Positions 14,991 to 24,574 of a DNA stretch of 64,000 nt are shown piece by piece. Location: the NCBI GenBank assembly GCA_964400745.1, contig CAYNVY010000001.1:1-64000 (forward strand), read 5' to 3'. The DNA is from 2-12-FULL-64-23 sp964400745 (lineage in GTDB: Bacteria > Pseudomonadota > Gammaproteobacteria > Burkholderiales > SG8-39). Made by a program: the position numbers and the translations under genes. The notes beneath the pieces were generated by a model. The model ran no database searches. It worked only from the letters and a program-made list of their open reading frames with translations, and was not told the origin of the DNA. Position 1 is the stretch's first letter. Each line of letters opens with the position of its first letter.

Positions 14991-17792
14991 TCATTTCTTC
15001 AGCTGCTTCAGCAAATCCATCGCCTCGGCTTCCTGAGGAAACTTGATCCCGGTCGACTCGATTCGCTCCAACTCGGCGCGGGCTTTGGCTTTGTCGCCCA
15101 TTTTCAGATAGGTCTGAGCAAGGTGAAATCGAATCACCTGAGCCTTGGGTGCGGCTGCAACCGCTTTTTGCAGCAACTCGACCCCGCGGCTTGTGTTCCC
15201 CTGCTCCGACAGCATCCATCCAAGGGTATCGGCGATGTCGGGACTCTCCGGCTTCAACTTGTAGGCCCGTTCGGCCGTTTCCAACGCGCGCTTATCCTTC
15301 GTCTGCTGATAGGCCCACGCGAGGTTGTTGAGGATCACCACGTTATCGGGCTGTTTGCGCAGGAGATACTCGTAGTGTTCGATCGCGCGCTTGTGGTTTC
15401 CTTCATTGAGAGCGCTCTCTGCCGCGTAGAGCCGCACGGGAACGTCATCCGGTGAATCTTTCAGCCATTGCGACAGTTTGACATCAGCTTCGGCACGCTT
15501 CCCGCCCATCGCGCTCGCCGCATGCAATTTGATCAGCATGGGGCCGCTTTTTCCGATTCCGAAGGCGGTCTCATATGATTTGATCGCCTGGGCGTAATTT
15601 TTTTCTGTCATGCGCACATCCCCCTCCAGCAAATGGCCGGCGGGAGACTTCGGCGCCTGCTTTTGCATCTGCTGCGCGATCTTCACCGCCTCCGCGTGGC
15701 GCCCGGCGCGAATCTCCAGTTCCGCCATGGCGCGCTGCGCATCCTGGAAATCCGGCTTCAAAGCGAGCGCTTTCTTCAGCGTGCCGGCGGCCGCGGTCAT
15801 GTCGTTTGCCAGCGCCTGTGCGCTTGCCAGATAGTAGAGCGCGAGCGGTGAAGCGGGCTGCAACTTGACCAGCTTTCCATAGGTCGCAAGCGCCTGATCT
15901 TTCTCCCCGGCGGCCACCTGTATCTTGCCCAGCGTGTCCAGGCTCTCCGCGCTTTCCGGATTGGCTGACTGCGCCTTCTGCGCCACATCCAGCGCCTTCT
16001 TCAGTTCTCCCGCTTTGGCGTACGCTTGCGCGAGCATCAGCTGCGGTTGCAGCGCGCCGGAACTGGCATTCACAGCGCGCTCGAGCCAGGCTATGCCTTC
16101 CTTCGGCGTGGCGCCGATCTGCGGAGCGAGATTGGCAAGAGCCAGCATGGCCTGCACGCTATTCTTGTCTTTTTCGAGCATCGTCTCCAGGCGCTGGCGC
16201 GCGAGTTTCGGATTTTTTTCCTGCAGGTCGATTTGCGCGAGATTGACCGCCGCGGGCACGTACGTCGGCTGCAACTCGAGCGCGCGCTCGAGCAGCTTGC
16301 GCGCCGCGGGGATATCCTTCTTGGCGAGGTACACCGAAGCCTTCAGATTGTAGGTCAAGGGATTGTCCGGCTGCTTCTTCTCCAGGGATGCAAGTGCCTT
16401 CAGCGCCTGGTCGAAGTTCGAGCGCTGCAGGTGCGACATGATCAGCACCAGGTCCGCCTGGTACTTTCCCGGATCCAGTTGTATCGCGGACTCGAGATCG
16501 GCAAACGCGCGATCGGTTTCGCCGGAGGCCAAACGCGTCAAGGCAAGGCCAGTGCGTGCGCCGGCGCTCTTGGGATCGAGTTTTGCGGCTTTGTCGAAGT
16601 ATTGCGCCGCCTTGGTGAATTCATTGCTCTGCAGGTACAGGTCGCCGGCGAGTGCCAGTACCGCCGCGTCCTCCGGGGCCTGCTGCAGCGCCGGCTGCAG
16701 CACTTCAAGGGCGCGCGGCAGACGACCGCTCTTCGCCAACGATGCAATCAGCAATTTGCGCGCATAAAGATTGCCGGGCGCTTGTGCCAGAGCCTGTCCC
16801 AAGTAGGTCTGGGCCTGATTGTGAGAGCCCAGTTCGGACTCCACCGCACCTGCGAGCAACACGCTCGGCATGTGAGTGGGCGCCACCTTCAGAACCTGCA
16901 ATATCTGCTCCCGCGCCGCGGCAAAGTTGCGTTTGCGCAGCTCGATCAGCGCCTGCATGTAGTGCGTCATCGGGTTGTTGGGCGCGATTTTGCGCACCTC
17001 GTCTATGTGCTTTCCGGCTTGCTCATAGCTGCCGGCTTCGATCTGTATCGAAGCGATGCTAAGCCGCGCCTGCACGTTCCTGGGATTCAATCCGATGACT
17101 TTCTCGTAAGCCGCCGTCGCGCCCGCCTGATCGACCTTCATTCTCGCCAGATCACCCTTGAGCAACCAGGCCTCGGTGCTGTTCGGCGTGCCGGCAAGCA
17201 CGCGCTCGATCAAGCGCAAGGATTCGTCGAATTTGCTCTCTCCGGCCTCCAGCCGCGCCTGCGCCAGCAACGCTTCTGCGAATTCAGGCTGTTTGGCGAG
17301 GGCCTGCTCCAGCAGCTTTCGCCCTTCCTCGCGGCGGTTGAGTCCGATCGTGGCCAGTGCGCGCAGCGTCAGAACCTGCGCCTGCACCTGATTGTTCGGT
17401 TCGCCGCCCTCCAGGCGGATCTTGTCCAGAACCTCTTGAAACGCGCCCTTCAGCAGCAGCAGTTTGCCCAGGGCAGGAACGGCTTTCGTCTGGTCAAAGC
17501 CGAGTTCCAGCGCCCGGCGCAGGTCGACTTCTGCCAACGCCAGATTTCCCGAGTCCATGTAGGTCTCGCCCAACAGGAACCGCGCTTCGGGGTGGTCGGG
17601 CGATTTTTGCAGCAGGTTCTTCAAATGAATGATTGCCGCGGCGTAGCCGCCCTTCTCTCGCTCCTGCCTGGCCTGCGCGATGAGCTGATCCGGACTTTGC
17701 GCCTTTTCTCCGCATCCTCCCAGGAAGAGCGCGACCGTGAGCAACGCCAGAAGGCACACCTGGCGCCCTGCGACAAATCTTGATCCATTCAT
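14991..17792 (-). CDS. prsT: TPR-repeat lipoprotein PrsT
   Basis: A 933-residue lipoprotein built almost entirely of tetratricopeptide repeats, matching the PEP-CTERM-system PrsT family (TIGR02917-like). An N-terminal signal ends in the lipobox LGGC, and TPR-like helix pairs (A...Y...A.P patterns) run to the C-terminus, including NVVILNNLAWAYQQT. It is thought to act in the periplasm as a scaffold for polysaccharide assembly or protein sorting; the exact role is unknown. I chose the ATG at 17792 because AAGGAAGG precedes it at good spacing. A GTG three codons upstream is possible. The exosortase gene starts 76 bases after it in map order, same strand. Confidence 0.92.
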   Translation of the reverse strand: MNGSRFVAGRQVCLLALLTVALFLGGCGEKAQSPDQLIAQARQEREKGGYAAAIIHLKNLLQKSPDHPEARFLLGETYMDSGNLALAEVDLRRALELGFDQTKAVPALGKLLLLKGAFQEVLDKIRLEGGEPNNQVQAQVLTLRALATIGLNRREEGRKLLEQALAKQPEFAEALLAQARLEAGESKFDESLRLIERVLAGTPNSTEAWLLKGDLARMKVDQAGATAAYEKVIGLNPRNVQARLSIASIQIEAGSYEQAGKHIDEVRKIAPNNPMTHYMQALIELRKRNFAAAREQILQVLKVAPTHMPSVLLAGAVESELGSHNQAQTYLGQALAQAPGNLYARKLLIASLAKSGRLPRALEVLQPALQQAPEDAAVLALAGDLYLQSNEFTKAAQYFDKAAKLDPKSAGARTGLALTRLASGETDRAFADLESAIQLDPGKYQADLVLIMSHLQRSNFDQALKALASLEKKQPDNPLTYNLKASVYLAKKDIPAARKLLERALELQPTYVPAAVNLAQIDLQEKNPKLARQRLETMLEKDKNSVQAMLALANLAPQIGATPKEGIAWLERAVNASSGALQPQLMLAQAYAKAGELKKALDVAQKAQSANPESAESLDTLGKIQVAAGEKDQALATYGKLVKLQPASPLALYYLASAQALANDMTAAAGTLKKALALKPDFQDAQRAMAELEIRAGRHAEAVKIAQQMQKQAPKSPAGHLLEGDVRMTEKNYAQAIKSYETAFGIGKSGPMLIKLHAASAMGGKRAEADVKLSQWLKDSPDDVPVRLYAAESALNEGNHKRAIEHYEYLLRKQPDNVVILNNLAWAYQQTKDKRALETAERAYKLKPESPDIADTLGWMLSEQGNTSRGVELLQKAVAAAPKAQVIRFHLAQTYLKMGDKAKARAELERIESTGIKFPQEAEAMDLLKQLKK

Positions 17793-17868
17793 GCGATTCA
17801 CCTTCCTTTCGACGAAAGTTTGCCGATGCTCGGAGTCGAAGCTATTCCTGCTCCGCGGGTAATGCCAT

Positions 17869-19398
17869 TCAACGCTGGGTCGATATTATAATTGCCCGTT
17901 CCAGCGAATCGCCCATGTCGCGCATAAATTCATCGAGCACCCTGGTTGCGGCGTCAGGGGATGCGTTCGCTTTGGTATAGATCGCGACCCAGGCCGAGCT
18001 ATCGCCGCGTCCCTGAATGCGTGCGAGCAACTGCCGGAACTTTGCCTGAATGTCGCTCCCGATAGAGGCGCCGTCTATCCAGTACCATTGCCACGCGAGG
18101 ATACGATCCCCGCGGCCCAGCACGACCCCGGTCTTGAGCTCGAGGGGCTTGCCGGATATTTCCGTATGCGCGCGTCCGCGATCGGCCAAACTCCAATTCG
18201 GATTGTCCGAATCCACGAACTGATTGACCGAACTCACCAGTTTCGAGTTCCAGGTCTGATTCTCGAAGATTCCGGTAAAGACTTCCACCCGGCTTCCGTT
18301 CTTCTCGAAGCTCTGCATGCGCACCCGCCTCGGGTTCTTCAACTCGGGGGTCCACTCCACCGAACGCTTGTCGACAGGTGACCATCCACGCTGCGACACC
18401 GCACCAGCGATGTCGATCGCGCGATCCTGCTGGCTGCGCAACAAGACCGTTTCGACGAGCGGCCAGGCAGCCAAAGCAGCGAGCATCAGGGCTGCCGCGA
18501 CGGTCGCCCGCCCCCCGGAGGACCTTTCCGGCCCGGCACAATCGATTGCGCAAGGCTCTAGACTGACCGGCACTTCATCGTCCTGAACTTCGCGAAATCG
18601 CCATCCCAGCCAGCCATAGCCGAGAAGAAATACGGCAAACAGTATCCAGCCAAAAGTGCTGTGATCGTCCCGAAGCAGGCGATTGTCACTGACATGGGCG
18701 ATCATCATGGTCAGGTAGGCGCGCATCCAATTTCCGACGACTCCGATGACGATGGCGCCGCCAATGAAAAGGATGCGCTTCAGTGTCGATCGATACATGC
18801 TCCAGGCATACAAGACGCCGAGCATCAGGCAGGTAATCAGGTACTTGATACCGCTGCACGCGTCGGCAATGGACCAGCCGCCGGACGGGATCACGAAATA
18901 GGCGCCCTCCCGATAAATCGGAACCCCTGAGGCCTGTATGCCCGCGAAGGTCGCCTTTGCCGTCCAGTTCACCAGGCTTGGTATCAGCGGGCCTTCTGCC
19001 GGAATGGCGAAAAGCAGGAAGGCGAGGGGAAAGCTCAGCGCAGCCAGCCAGCGTGGACCAAGGACTGTCAGCACTGCGAACGGGACCATTGCGATCACAG
19101 CCAGGTCTGTCAGGAGGCGCACGAAAACCAGTTCCCCGATCAGCCAGATGGAACCCGCAGCGATCAACCCGGCCACGCCCCACCACACGCTTCGAACCGG
19201 CAACATGGCCAGTTCAAAGCGCTGGCCCCAGAGGAGCGCGAAGAATATCGGCAAGACAATAGTACGGTGGGTATAGTTCTCGGCGCTCGTTCCCGCCAAG
19301 TCGACCAGCACATAAAATGTGGGCCAATACAAGGCGACGATCACCGCGAAAATCGCAGCGACAAACAGAGGCCCAAATATCAGTGGCCGTCGCACCAT
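17869..19398 (-). CDS. xrtA: Exosortase A fused to EpsI domain
   Basis: A 509-residue protein with an N-terminal multi-spanning exosortase (about residues 1-270) and a C-terminal soluble EpsI-like domain (about 300-509, after a further transmembrane segment). The exosortase triad is present: Cys181 in DACSGIKY, Arg226 in NWMRAY, and His246 in DDHSTFGW. The enzyme cleaves PEP-CTERM proteins and probably transfers them to a surface carrier. Start at 19398 has AAAGGGAA six bases upstream; a 43-residue in-frame extension looks non-coding. Neighbours prsT, the deacetylase and the PEP-CTERM gene at 19832-20488 confirm the XrtA system. Confidence 0.94.
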   Translation of the reverse strand: MVRRPLIFGPLFVAAIFAVIVALYWPTFYVLVDLAGTSAENYTHRTIVLPIFFALLWGQRFELAMLPVRSVWWGVAGLIAAGSIWLIGELVFVRLLTDLAVIAMVPFAVLTVLGPRWLAALSFPLAFLLFAIPAEGPLIPSLVNWTAKATFAGIQASGVPIYREGAYFVIPSGGWSIADACSGIKYLITCLMLGVLYAWSMYRSTLKRILFIGGAIVIGVVGNWMRAYLTMMIAHVSDNRLLRDDHSTFGWILFAVFLLGYGWLGWRFREVQDDEVPVSLEPCAIDCAGPERSSGGRATVAAALMLAALAAWPLVETVLLRSQQDRAIDIAGAVSQRGWSPVDKRSVEWTPELKNPRRVRMQSFEKNGSRVEVFTGIFENQTWNSKLVSSVNQFVDSDNPNWSLADRGRAHTEISGKPLELKTGVVLGRGDRILAWQWYWIDGASIGSDIQAKFRQLLARIQGRGDSSAWVAIYTKANASPDAATRVLDEFMRDMGDSLERAIIISTQR

Positions 19399-19831
19399 TC
19401 GTTCCCTTTCGCAGGCGGCGTTCGCAATCCCATTTGCACCGGCACACAAGTTCCCGCCGACGCGGCCGTGAGGTGCTCGATTCCGGTTAAGGGATCCTGG
19501 ACTCGCGTCCGCAGGCCGCGACGGCAAAGGGACGCACAGATGAAGACCAAGTACAAGAACCAGCGCGCTTTACAGAAAGCCGTATGGCCGGCCCAACGGT
19601 GCGCAGGCCGACAGTGTACAGCAATTCGATTTTGCCTTACCCCCGCTGCGCCGTCCCGGACGAAGTTCTTGGCTACGCATCCGCGCCCTGGGCGCAACCG
19701 GTGAGCATCGCCGTGCGGCCGCAGTGCACCAAAAGGAAAGCCCTCGCCAACAACGGGCGAGGGCTTTCCAAATCAGTCAATACTTGTAGTAGGCGTCTTG
19801 AATCTATTGCTGCATTTCGCCCTGGAAGGGC
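19399..19831. other. Intergenic region upstream of exosortase gene
   Basis: About 430 bases with no supported gene. It holds the promoter region of the minus-strand exosortase group and the terminator of the PEP-CTERM gene (19731-19769). I found no good sigma-54 site for the exosortase gene here. Open frames across 19500-19700 are unlike any protein I recognise. Confidence 0.5.
19731..19769 (-). terminator. Intrinsic terminator after PEP-CTERM gene
   Basis: A 14-bp stem (GGAAAGCCCTCGCC with its complement, 19735-19769) with a short AACAACG-type loop is followed on the minus strand by TTTTGG. It lies ~60 bases past the stop of the PEP-CTERM gene, isolating it from the exosortase gene. Confidence 0.88.
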
Positions 19832-20488
19832 TCAGGCGGCGAAACGGCGCCGGAGGAACCCCAGCCCAAGCAGCCCGAGTCCGAGAAGCGACAGAATGCC
19901 CGGCTCAGGCACGGTAACAGTGGAATTGAAGCTGCTGGCGCCGGCGCCCTCGTGGGTGATCGTGACGACCTGTTTGAGGTCAAACCCATCGATGGTAGTG
20001 GTGACGCCCGTGCTTTCGCTTCCGCCAAACGCGGGGCCGAACGTCGGCCCCAACGGCCCTACGCTATTCACCCAAGCGCCGGACAGGTAAGCATCCACAC
20101 CGACGTTACCCGCCGTGCCACCACCAATCGAAGTCATGAGGGAATAGTTACCGATTGGGCTGGTGAAGTCGTTGCCTGTCGTCCACATGCTGATTTGGAG
20201 CGTTCCCGCCCCGGAGGAATTATCGATAGAGTTCAAGTCGATTCCCGCATTCCCGTCGGGGGCAAAGCTGAGGGCCGTTGACACGTTAAGAGTCCAGACT
20301 CCCAAACTGCCGATCCACGTGACAGCATTAGAAGCAGAATTGAAGTCACCGACACCGCCGTCCGCGATTACCACGGCGGGGTTGGTGCCGTCATACAGGC
20401 TAAGCATCACCCCGGCTTGAGCCGGCGCGGCAGCCAAGGCGGTAGCGCTGCACACTAGAGAGATGCTCGCCAGTTTTTTGATGTTCAT
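19832..20488 (-). CDS. PEP-CTERM sorting-domain surface protein
   Basis: A 218-residue exported protein. Residues 1-25 form a signal peptide ending PAQA. The mature part is Gly/Ser/Asn/Thr-rich and low in charge. The C-terminus is a textbook PEP-CTERM signal: VPEPG at about 193-197, a hydrophobic Leu/Gly helix, and a basic tail LRRRFAA. Exosortase A should cleave near the PEP motif. It has its own sigma-54 promoter (20551-20566), a GAGGAG ribosome site and a strong terminator, so it is a single-gene unit. In other bacteria such proteins aid floc or biofilm formation; the role here is inferred. Confidence 0.94.
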   Translation of the reverse strand: MNIKKLASISLVCSATALAAAPAQAGVMLSLYDGTNPAVVIADGGVGDFNSASNAVTWIGSLGVWTLNVSTALSFAPDGNAGIDLNSIDNSSGAGTLQISMWTTGNDFTSPIGNYSLMTSIGGGTAGNVGVDAYLSGAWVNSVGPLGPTFGPAFGGSESTGVTTTIDGFDLKQVVTITHEGAGASSFNSTVTVPEPGILSLLGLGLLGLGFLRRRFAA

Positions 20489-20550
20489 GTCTTGCTCCTC
20501 AAATTGTATTGACTGATTTCTTGGAAATTGACTTTCCGTAGCCCACATAA

Positions 20551-20566
20551 AGCAAAGATTGGGCCA
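20551..20566 (-). promoter_or_regulatory. Sigma-54 promoter of PEP-CTERM gene
   Basis: On the minus strand TGGCCCA-ATCT-TTGCT fits the RpoN consensus at both invariant dinucleotides and at the -12 TTGCT box, with two mismatches in the less conserved part of the -24 box. Transcription would begin near 20540, about 50 bases before the ATG. Together with the EPS promoter at 12369 it suggests PrsR/RpoN co-control. Confidence 0.8.
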
Positions 20567-20637
20567 TATATAATATTATCCTTTAAAACAATGTATTAGA
20601 TGCTTTCTCTACCAGCGGCGCAATCCGAGATGGCGCG

Positions 20638-20653
20638 AGTGTAAGAAGTTTCG
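20638..20653. promoter_or_regulatory. Candidate activator element upstream of PEP-CTERM promoter
   Basis: TGTAAGAAGTTTCG (20640-20653) shares TGTAAG...TT.CG with the element at 11991-12004. It lies ~75-90 bases upstream of the sigma-54 -24 box, a normal place for an enhancer-binding protein. It is also the centre of a GCGCGA/TCGCGC inverted repeat. Assignment to PrsR is an inference. Confidence 0.35.
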
Positions 20654-20819
20654 CGCCTGCACTTGCCCGATTTCCTGCAGTCCGACCGGCATGCGCACGG
20701 CAGATATTAAAAAAATGTCTGTTAATCAAATAGTTATACTAATATTCCAGCGCCAGGACCAGTGTAAAACTCTCCGACAATCCCGCTTCCCCAAAGGGCA
20801 CGGCCGTCGGCCGCGACGC

Positions 20820-22172
20820 TCAACGCAGCCCAAAGCGATCCAGCAATTCGTAGAGCGTAGGCCGGCTGATACCGAGCAGCTCCGCCGCTTTGGTCAGATT
20901 GCCGTTGGCGCGCCCGAGCACGCGAGTCACCGCCCGTTTTTCGGCTTCCTCGCGCACCTGGCGCAAATTCAGCAGGTCTTCTTTTGCGTCGCCCCCAAGG
21001 CCGACCTCTGCGGCGCTGATGACGGCGCCATCGGCCATGATCACCACGCGCTTGATGCAGTTTTCCAGCTCGCGCACATTGCCCGTCCAGGGATGCGCCT
21101 CGATTGCATCGATCGCATCCGGAAGCAGGGTCATCGGGCCGCGCCGCTGCTCTTCCGCAAAACGGCGCACAAACGCGTGCGCGAGCAGGCTCGCATCGCC
21201 CGGCCGCTGTCGAAGCGGCGGAATTTCGAGCACGATCTCGGCCAGGCGGAAGTAAAGGTCCTCGCGGAACTTGCCTTGCGCGATCATGTCCTTCAGTTTC
21301 TGGTGGGTGGCGCAGACAATGCGCACATCGACCGGGATCTCGTCGCGCCCGCCGACGCGCTCGATCACCCGTTCCTGCAGAAAGCGCAATAGCTTCGCCT
21401 GGAGCGCGTGCGGCAGATCGCCGATTTCATCCAGAAACAAGGTTCCCTTGTGCGCCGTCTCAACCTTTCCGATGGTCTGCTTTGCCGCGCCGGTAAAGGC
21501 GCCCTTCTCGTAACCGAACAGCTCGCTCTCCAGCAGCGCTTCGGGAATCGCCGCGCAGTTGATCGCGACAAAGCGCTCCTTTTTCCTGGCTGAAAGCTCA
21601 TGCAAGCCGCGGGCGAACAGTTCTTTTCCGGTACCGGACTCGCCCAGCAGCAGTATCGTCGCGGTTGTCGGGGCGACCTTCTCGATGGTTCGGCAAATGC
21701 GGAGCATCTCGGCGTCGCGACTGAGGATCCCGGCGAGCGCGGTCGGCTGCGTACCCGACTGCAGGCGACGGTTCTCCTCCTGCAACTCATACAGGCGGTA
21801 GGCGCGCTCTATGGTGAGGCCGAGCAATTCCGGTTCAAACGGCTTGGCGCAGAAGTCGTAGGCACCCAAGCCGATCGCCTTGAGAGCGTTCGCATGGTCA
21901 TCTTGTCCGGTCAGGACGATCACTTTCGCATAGGGCGCAAGCGCGAGGAGTTGCTGCAACAGGGCGAATCCTTCGGTCGGATCGTCCGGGTGCGGCGGCA
22001 GTCCCAGGTCCATCGTTACCACCGCGGGCTCGTAACGGCGCATTTGCGCGATGGCGCTTTCCAGATCGTCTGCCACGATGGTTTCGTTGCGATCGAACGC
22101 CCAGCGCATCTGCTTTTGCAGCGCAAGATCGTCCTCCACGATGAGCAGCGGCTTGCGCTTCGCGGCGCTCAT
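20820..22172 (-). CDS. prsR: PrsR, sigma-54-dependent response regulator
   Basis: A 450-residue NtrC-type regulator. The receiver domain has phospho-acceptor Asp55 (VTMDLGLP). The AAA+ domain has Walker A GESGTGKE (177-184), the sigma-54 contact loop GAFTGA (224-229) and Walker B LFLDEIGDLP (245-254). A C-terminal Fis-type helix-turn-helix (LTKAAELLGISRPTLYELL) ends the protein. It matches PrsR of PEP-CTERM/XrtA systems and is coupled to prsK by an ATGA overlap. The two sigma-54 promoters in this locus are its likely targets. Confidence 0.95.
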   Translation of the reverse strand: MSAAKRKPLLIVEDDLALQKQMRWAFDRNETIVADDLESAIAQMRRYEPAVVTMDLGLPPHPDDPTEGFALLQQLLALAPYAKVIVLTGQDDHANALKAIGLGAYDFCAKPFEPELLGLTIERAYRLYELQEENRRLQSGTQPTALAGILSRDAEMLRICRTIEKVAPTTATILLLGESGTGKELFARGLHELSARKKERFVAINCAAIPEALLESELFGYEKGAFTGAAKQTIGKVETAHKGTLFLDEIGDLPHALQAKLLRFLQERVIERVGGRDEIPVDVRIVCATHQKLKDMIAQGKFREDLYFRLAEIVLEIPPLRQRPGDASLLAHAFVRRFAEEQRRGPMTLLPDAIDAIEAHPWTGNVRELENCIKRVVIMADGAVISAAEVGLGGDAKEDLLNLRQVREEAEKRAVTRVLGRANGNLTKAAELLGISRPTLYELLDRFGLR

Positions 22173-24313
22173 GCTGCGGCCCCGGTGCGTGCAACGCTGT
22201 CCGCGAGCGGCAGAAACACCTGGAATCGGGTGCCGTCGTTGAGCGAACTCTCTACCGCGATGCGCCCGCCGATGCCGTTGACGTACTGAATGCTTTCATA
22301 CATGCCGATGCCCATCCCCTGAGGCTTGGTAGTCTGGTACGGCCGGAACAGCCGCTCGCGCACGAATTCCTCGGTCATGCCGGCCCCATTGTCGGCGATC
22401 TCCACCAGGGCGTAGCTGCCATCGGGAACCGCGCGCAAGCGAATGCGCCCGCCACCTTCCTGCGTCGCCTCGATCGCGTTCTGAACGATGTGGCCGAGTA
22501 CGCGCTCGATGCGATCGTCGTGGGCAAATGCGCGCAGGCTCGACCCGGGCTCGAACTCGATCGACGCCCGGTGCACTTCCTTAGTCTTGATCACCCGCCC
22601 GATCAATTCGCGCAACTCGACCGGGCGCGGCTTTTCCATCGGCGTCGTCCCCGTTCTGAGTTGCAGCATGAGCTGATTCATGCGCCCGACGACATTTTCT
22701 ATGGTTTCGAGCATATCACGCTGAAACTCGGGATTGTCGCGATGCCGTTCGGCATTCTTCAGCAGCAGGGCGAGTTGCGCGACGAGGTTCTTGAGGTCGT
22801 GAACGACGAAAGCCGACATGCGGTTGAAGGCGTCGAACTTCTCGGTTTCCACCAACGCTTCGTTCGCGCGCATATGTGCCAGATAGCTGGCCGCCTGCCG
22901 GCTGGCGGTTTTCAGCAGGTCGAGCACCTCCCAATTCACGTCCATCGGAGCCCGCGGTCGCGCCAGGACGACGAACCCGATGAGATCGACCCCGCTTGCG
23001 AGCGGAACGACCAACCAAGCCTCTTTCATGTTGGCGAGCCACTCGGGCAGCACCAGTTGCGGATAGCGATCGGGAAACGCGGCGACCTCGTCCAGATTGA
23101 TCACCCAGCCGGTGCTGTTCAAGAACGCGACGAGCGAGCCCGACGCCGGCTCGCTTTCTCCGATTTTCTGGAGACTTAGCCGCGCCATCTGGCGCAGCGC
23201 GCCGTCGCGTTCGATCCAGATTGCGCCGCCTACGCTTTCAACCAGATCGGCCAGAGCGCGCACGACCTGTGCGTAGAGGTTTATCCCCTGAACCGGCGCT
23301 CCGAGCGCCCGGGTAAAGCGCAGCCATTCGCCGCGGTATTCGTAGCGAAACGAAAAGAAATGCTTGCTGACGAAAACCTTCAGCCAGGCGCGCAGGCTTC
23401 CGGAGAGCACCAATGCGCCCAGGCAAAGCAAAGCCGAAAACACAAACGCAACCTGCAGCGTTTCACCCCAGCCCCCGCCGAAAAAGCGCACCCAGTAGCC
23501 GGCGCCGGCGACGATCATCAAGTAGGCACCGGCCACGAACAAGGCGGTCGAATGCAAGACCACGCCGCGCGAAACGTGCCAATCGATCGTCCAAGCCGTG
23601 TTTCGCTTCGTCGCCAGCGCCACGAACAGGATTACCAGCGCGTGGGCGATGCCCCGGGCGGCCCACATCGCCGGATCAACGCGCTGAAACAGCACCGCAC
23701 CCGAATACGTCAGCAGGTCGAACGCGAACATGCCCGAGAGCCCGACCACCAAGGGCTTGATCGCCCAGCGTCCGTTCTCCGGCGTGCGCCGGTAGAGTTG
23801 CTCGTTCAGCACGAGCCCGAAGACCGAAGTGCAAAGCAAGGCGGCGAACGCCCCGACCGGCCACGCTCCAGCCGCCGCGCCCAGCCACGGCGGGGATTGC
23901 GGCAGGACCGCGCCCGCCAGCAGCAGCGTGCCAAGTATGGTCGACGGCCAAGCCGGCGGGACGACGCCGTTCGCGACCGCGTTCCCGCCGCGCCCGGCCT
24001 TCAGAAGAAACAGCAGGAAGACAAGCCAGGCACCGAGCCGAATGGCATCGAGCAGGCGCGCCAGCCACCAAAGGCCGGCATCGGGGAAGATGAGCATCGC
24101 CAGCACGCAGCCCGCCCAGAGGGCGCTTGCCACCACGGCGCCGACCAGAATCGATGCGCGCGCGCCGCCGCGCCAGCCAAGAGAGAACTGCACGGCGAAC
24201 CCGGCGAAAATCAATGCTGCAAGGCAATAGCTCAGTATCGCCGGGGTGTACGGGAAGGCACTGGTCACGATGCGGAATCTCGGCTCAAGGCGATACAATA
24301 CTACCGTGGCCAT
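22169..24313 (-). CDS. prsK: PrsK, XrtA-system membrane histidine kinase
   Basis: A 714-residue sensor kinase. Around eight to nine transmembrane segments fill the first ~310 residues, followed by a GAF-like region, the H-box VHDLKNLVAQ (His505), an N-box HIVQNAIEA (608-616) and the G1 box DNGAGM (641-646). This architecture matches PrsK of PEP-CTERM systems (TIGR02916-like). It phosphorylates PrsR. The start is uncertain: ATG at 24313 lacks a clear ribosome site, and a GTG at 24268 (TSAFPYTPAILSY...) may be the true start. It is divergent from the export operon. Confidence 0.93.
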   Translation of the reverse strand: MATVVLYRLEPRFRIVTSAFPYTPAILSYCLAALIFAGFAVQFSLGWRGGARASILVGAVVASALWAGCVLAMLIFPDAGLWWLARLLDAIRLGAWLVFLLFLLKAGRGGNAVANGVVPPAWPSTILGTLLLAGAVLPQSPPWLGAAAGAWPVGAFAALLCTSVFGLVLNEQLYRRTPENGRWAIKPLVVGLSGMFAFDLLTYSGAVLFQRVDPAMWAARGIAHALVILFVALATKRNTAWTIDWHVSRGVVLHSTALFVAGAYLMIVAGAGYWVRFFGGGWGETLQVAFVFSALLCLGALVLSGSLRAWLKVFVSKHFFSFRYEYRGEWLRFTRALGAPVQGINLYAQVVRALADLVESVGGAIWIERDGALRQMARLSLQKIGESEPASGSLVAFLNSTGWVINLDEVAAFPDRYPQLVLPEWLANMKEAWLVVPLASGVDLIGFVVLARPRAPMDVNWEVLDLLKTASRQAASYLAHMRANEALVETEKFDAFNRMSAFVVHDLKNLVAQLALLLKNAERHRDNPEFQRDMLETIENVVGRMNQLMLQLRTGTTPMEKPRPVELRELIGRVIKTKEVHRASIEFEPGSSLRAFAHDDRIERVLGHIVQNAIEATQEGGGRIRLRAVPDGSYALVEIADNGAGMTEEFVRERLFRPYQTTKPQGMGIGMYESIQYVNGIGGRIAVESSLNDGTRFQVFLPLADSVARTGAAA

Positions 24314-24574
24314 GCGTTCTGCGCCATAGTTGATCCGTGGCCGGTGACAATAGAATCACGGCTTGTGCCCGAAGCGGAAGCGATAATATCGAAGCCGCCG
24401 CGGTCAGTTGCCGGCGCCATTCCCGTCAGGGCGCGCGATTGCATGAGTAACCGGCGGATTCGATGCTGCCCTGATTTCAGGAGGCGTTGTAAAATGAATT
24501 CTCAGCGGCTTGATCCGGCGGCACATGAGGGAAAGCATCCCCTCGTTTCGAAACGGCTTTTATGGGGGCAGCAT

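Larger units (their letters stand above)
20489..20819. other. Intergenic region between PEP-CTERM gene and prsR
   Basis: About 330 bases without a gene. It contains the sigma-54 promoter and a candidate activator element for the PEP-CTERM gene, flanked by AT-rich DNA. The part near 20700-20750 is also AT-rich and may end the prsKR transcript. I see no clear intrinsic terminator for prsR. Confidence 0.5.

Noticed and set aside
16026..17783. 585-codon frame antisense to prsT
   Set aside because: Its composition is rich in Arg, Gln and His with no motif, and it is fully covered by the clear TPR gene on the other strand.
23360..24574. 400-residue upstream extension of the export lipoprotein frame
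   Set aside because: It runs antisense over prsK and is Arg/Gln/Pro-rich. The lipoprotein signal and ribosome site place the true start at 24575 or 24494.
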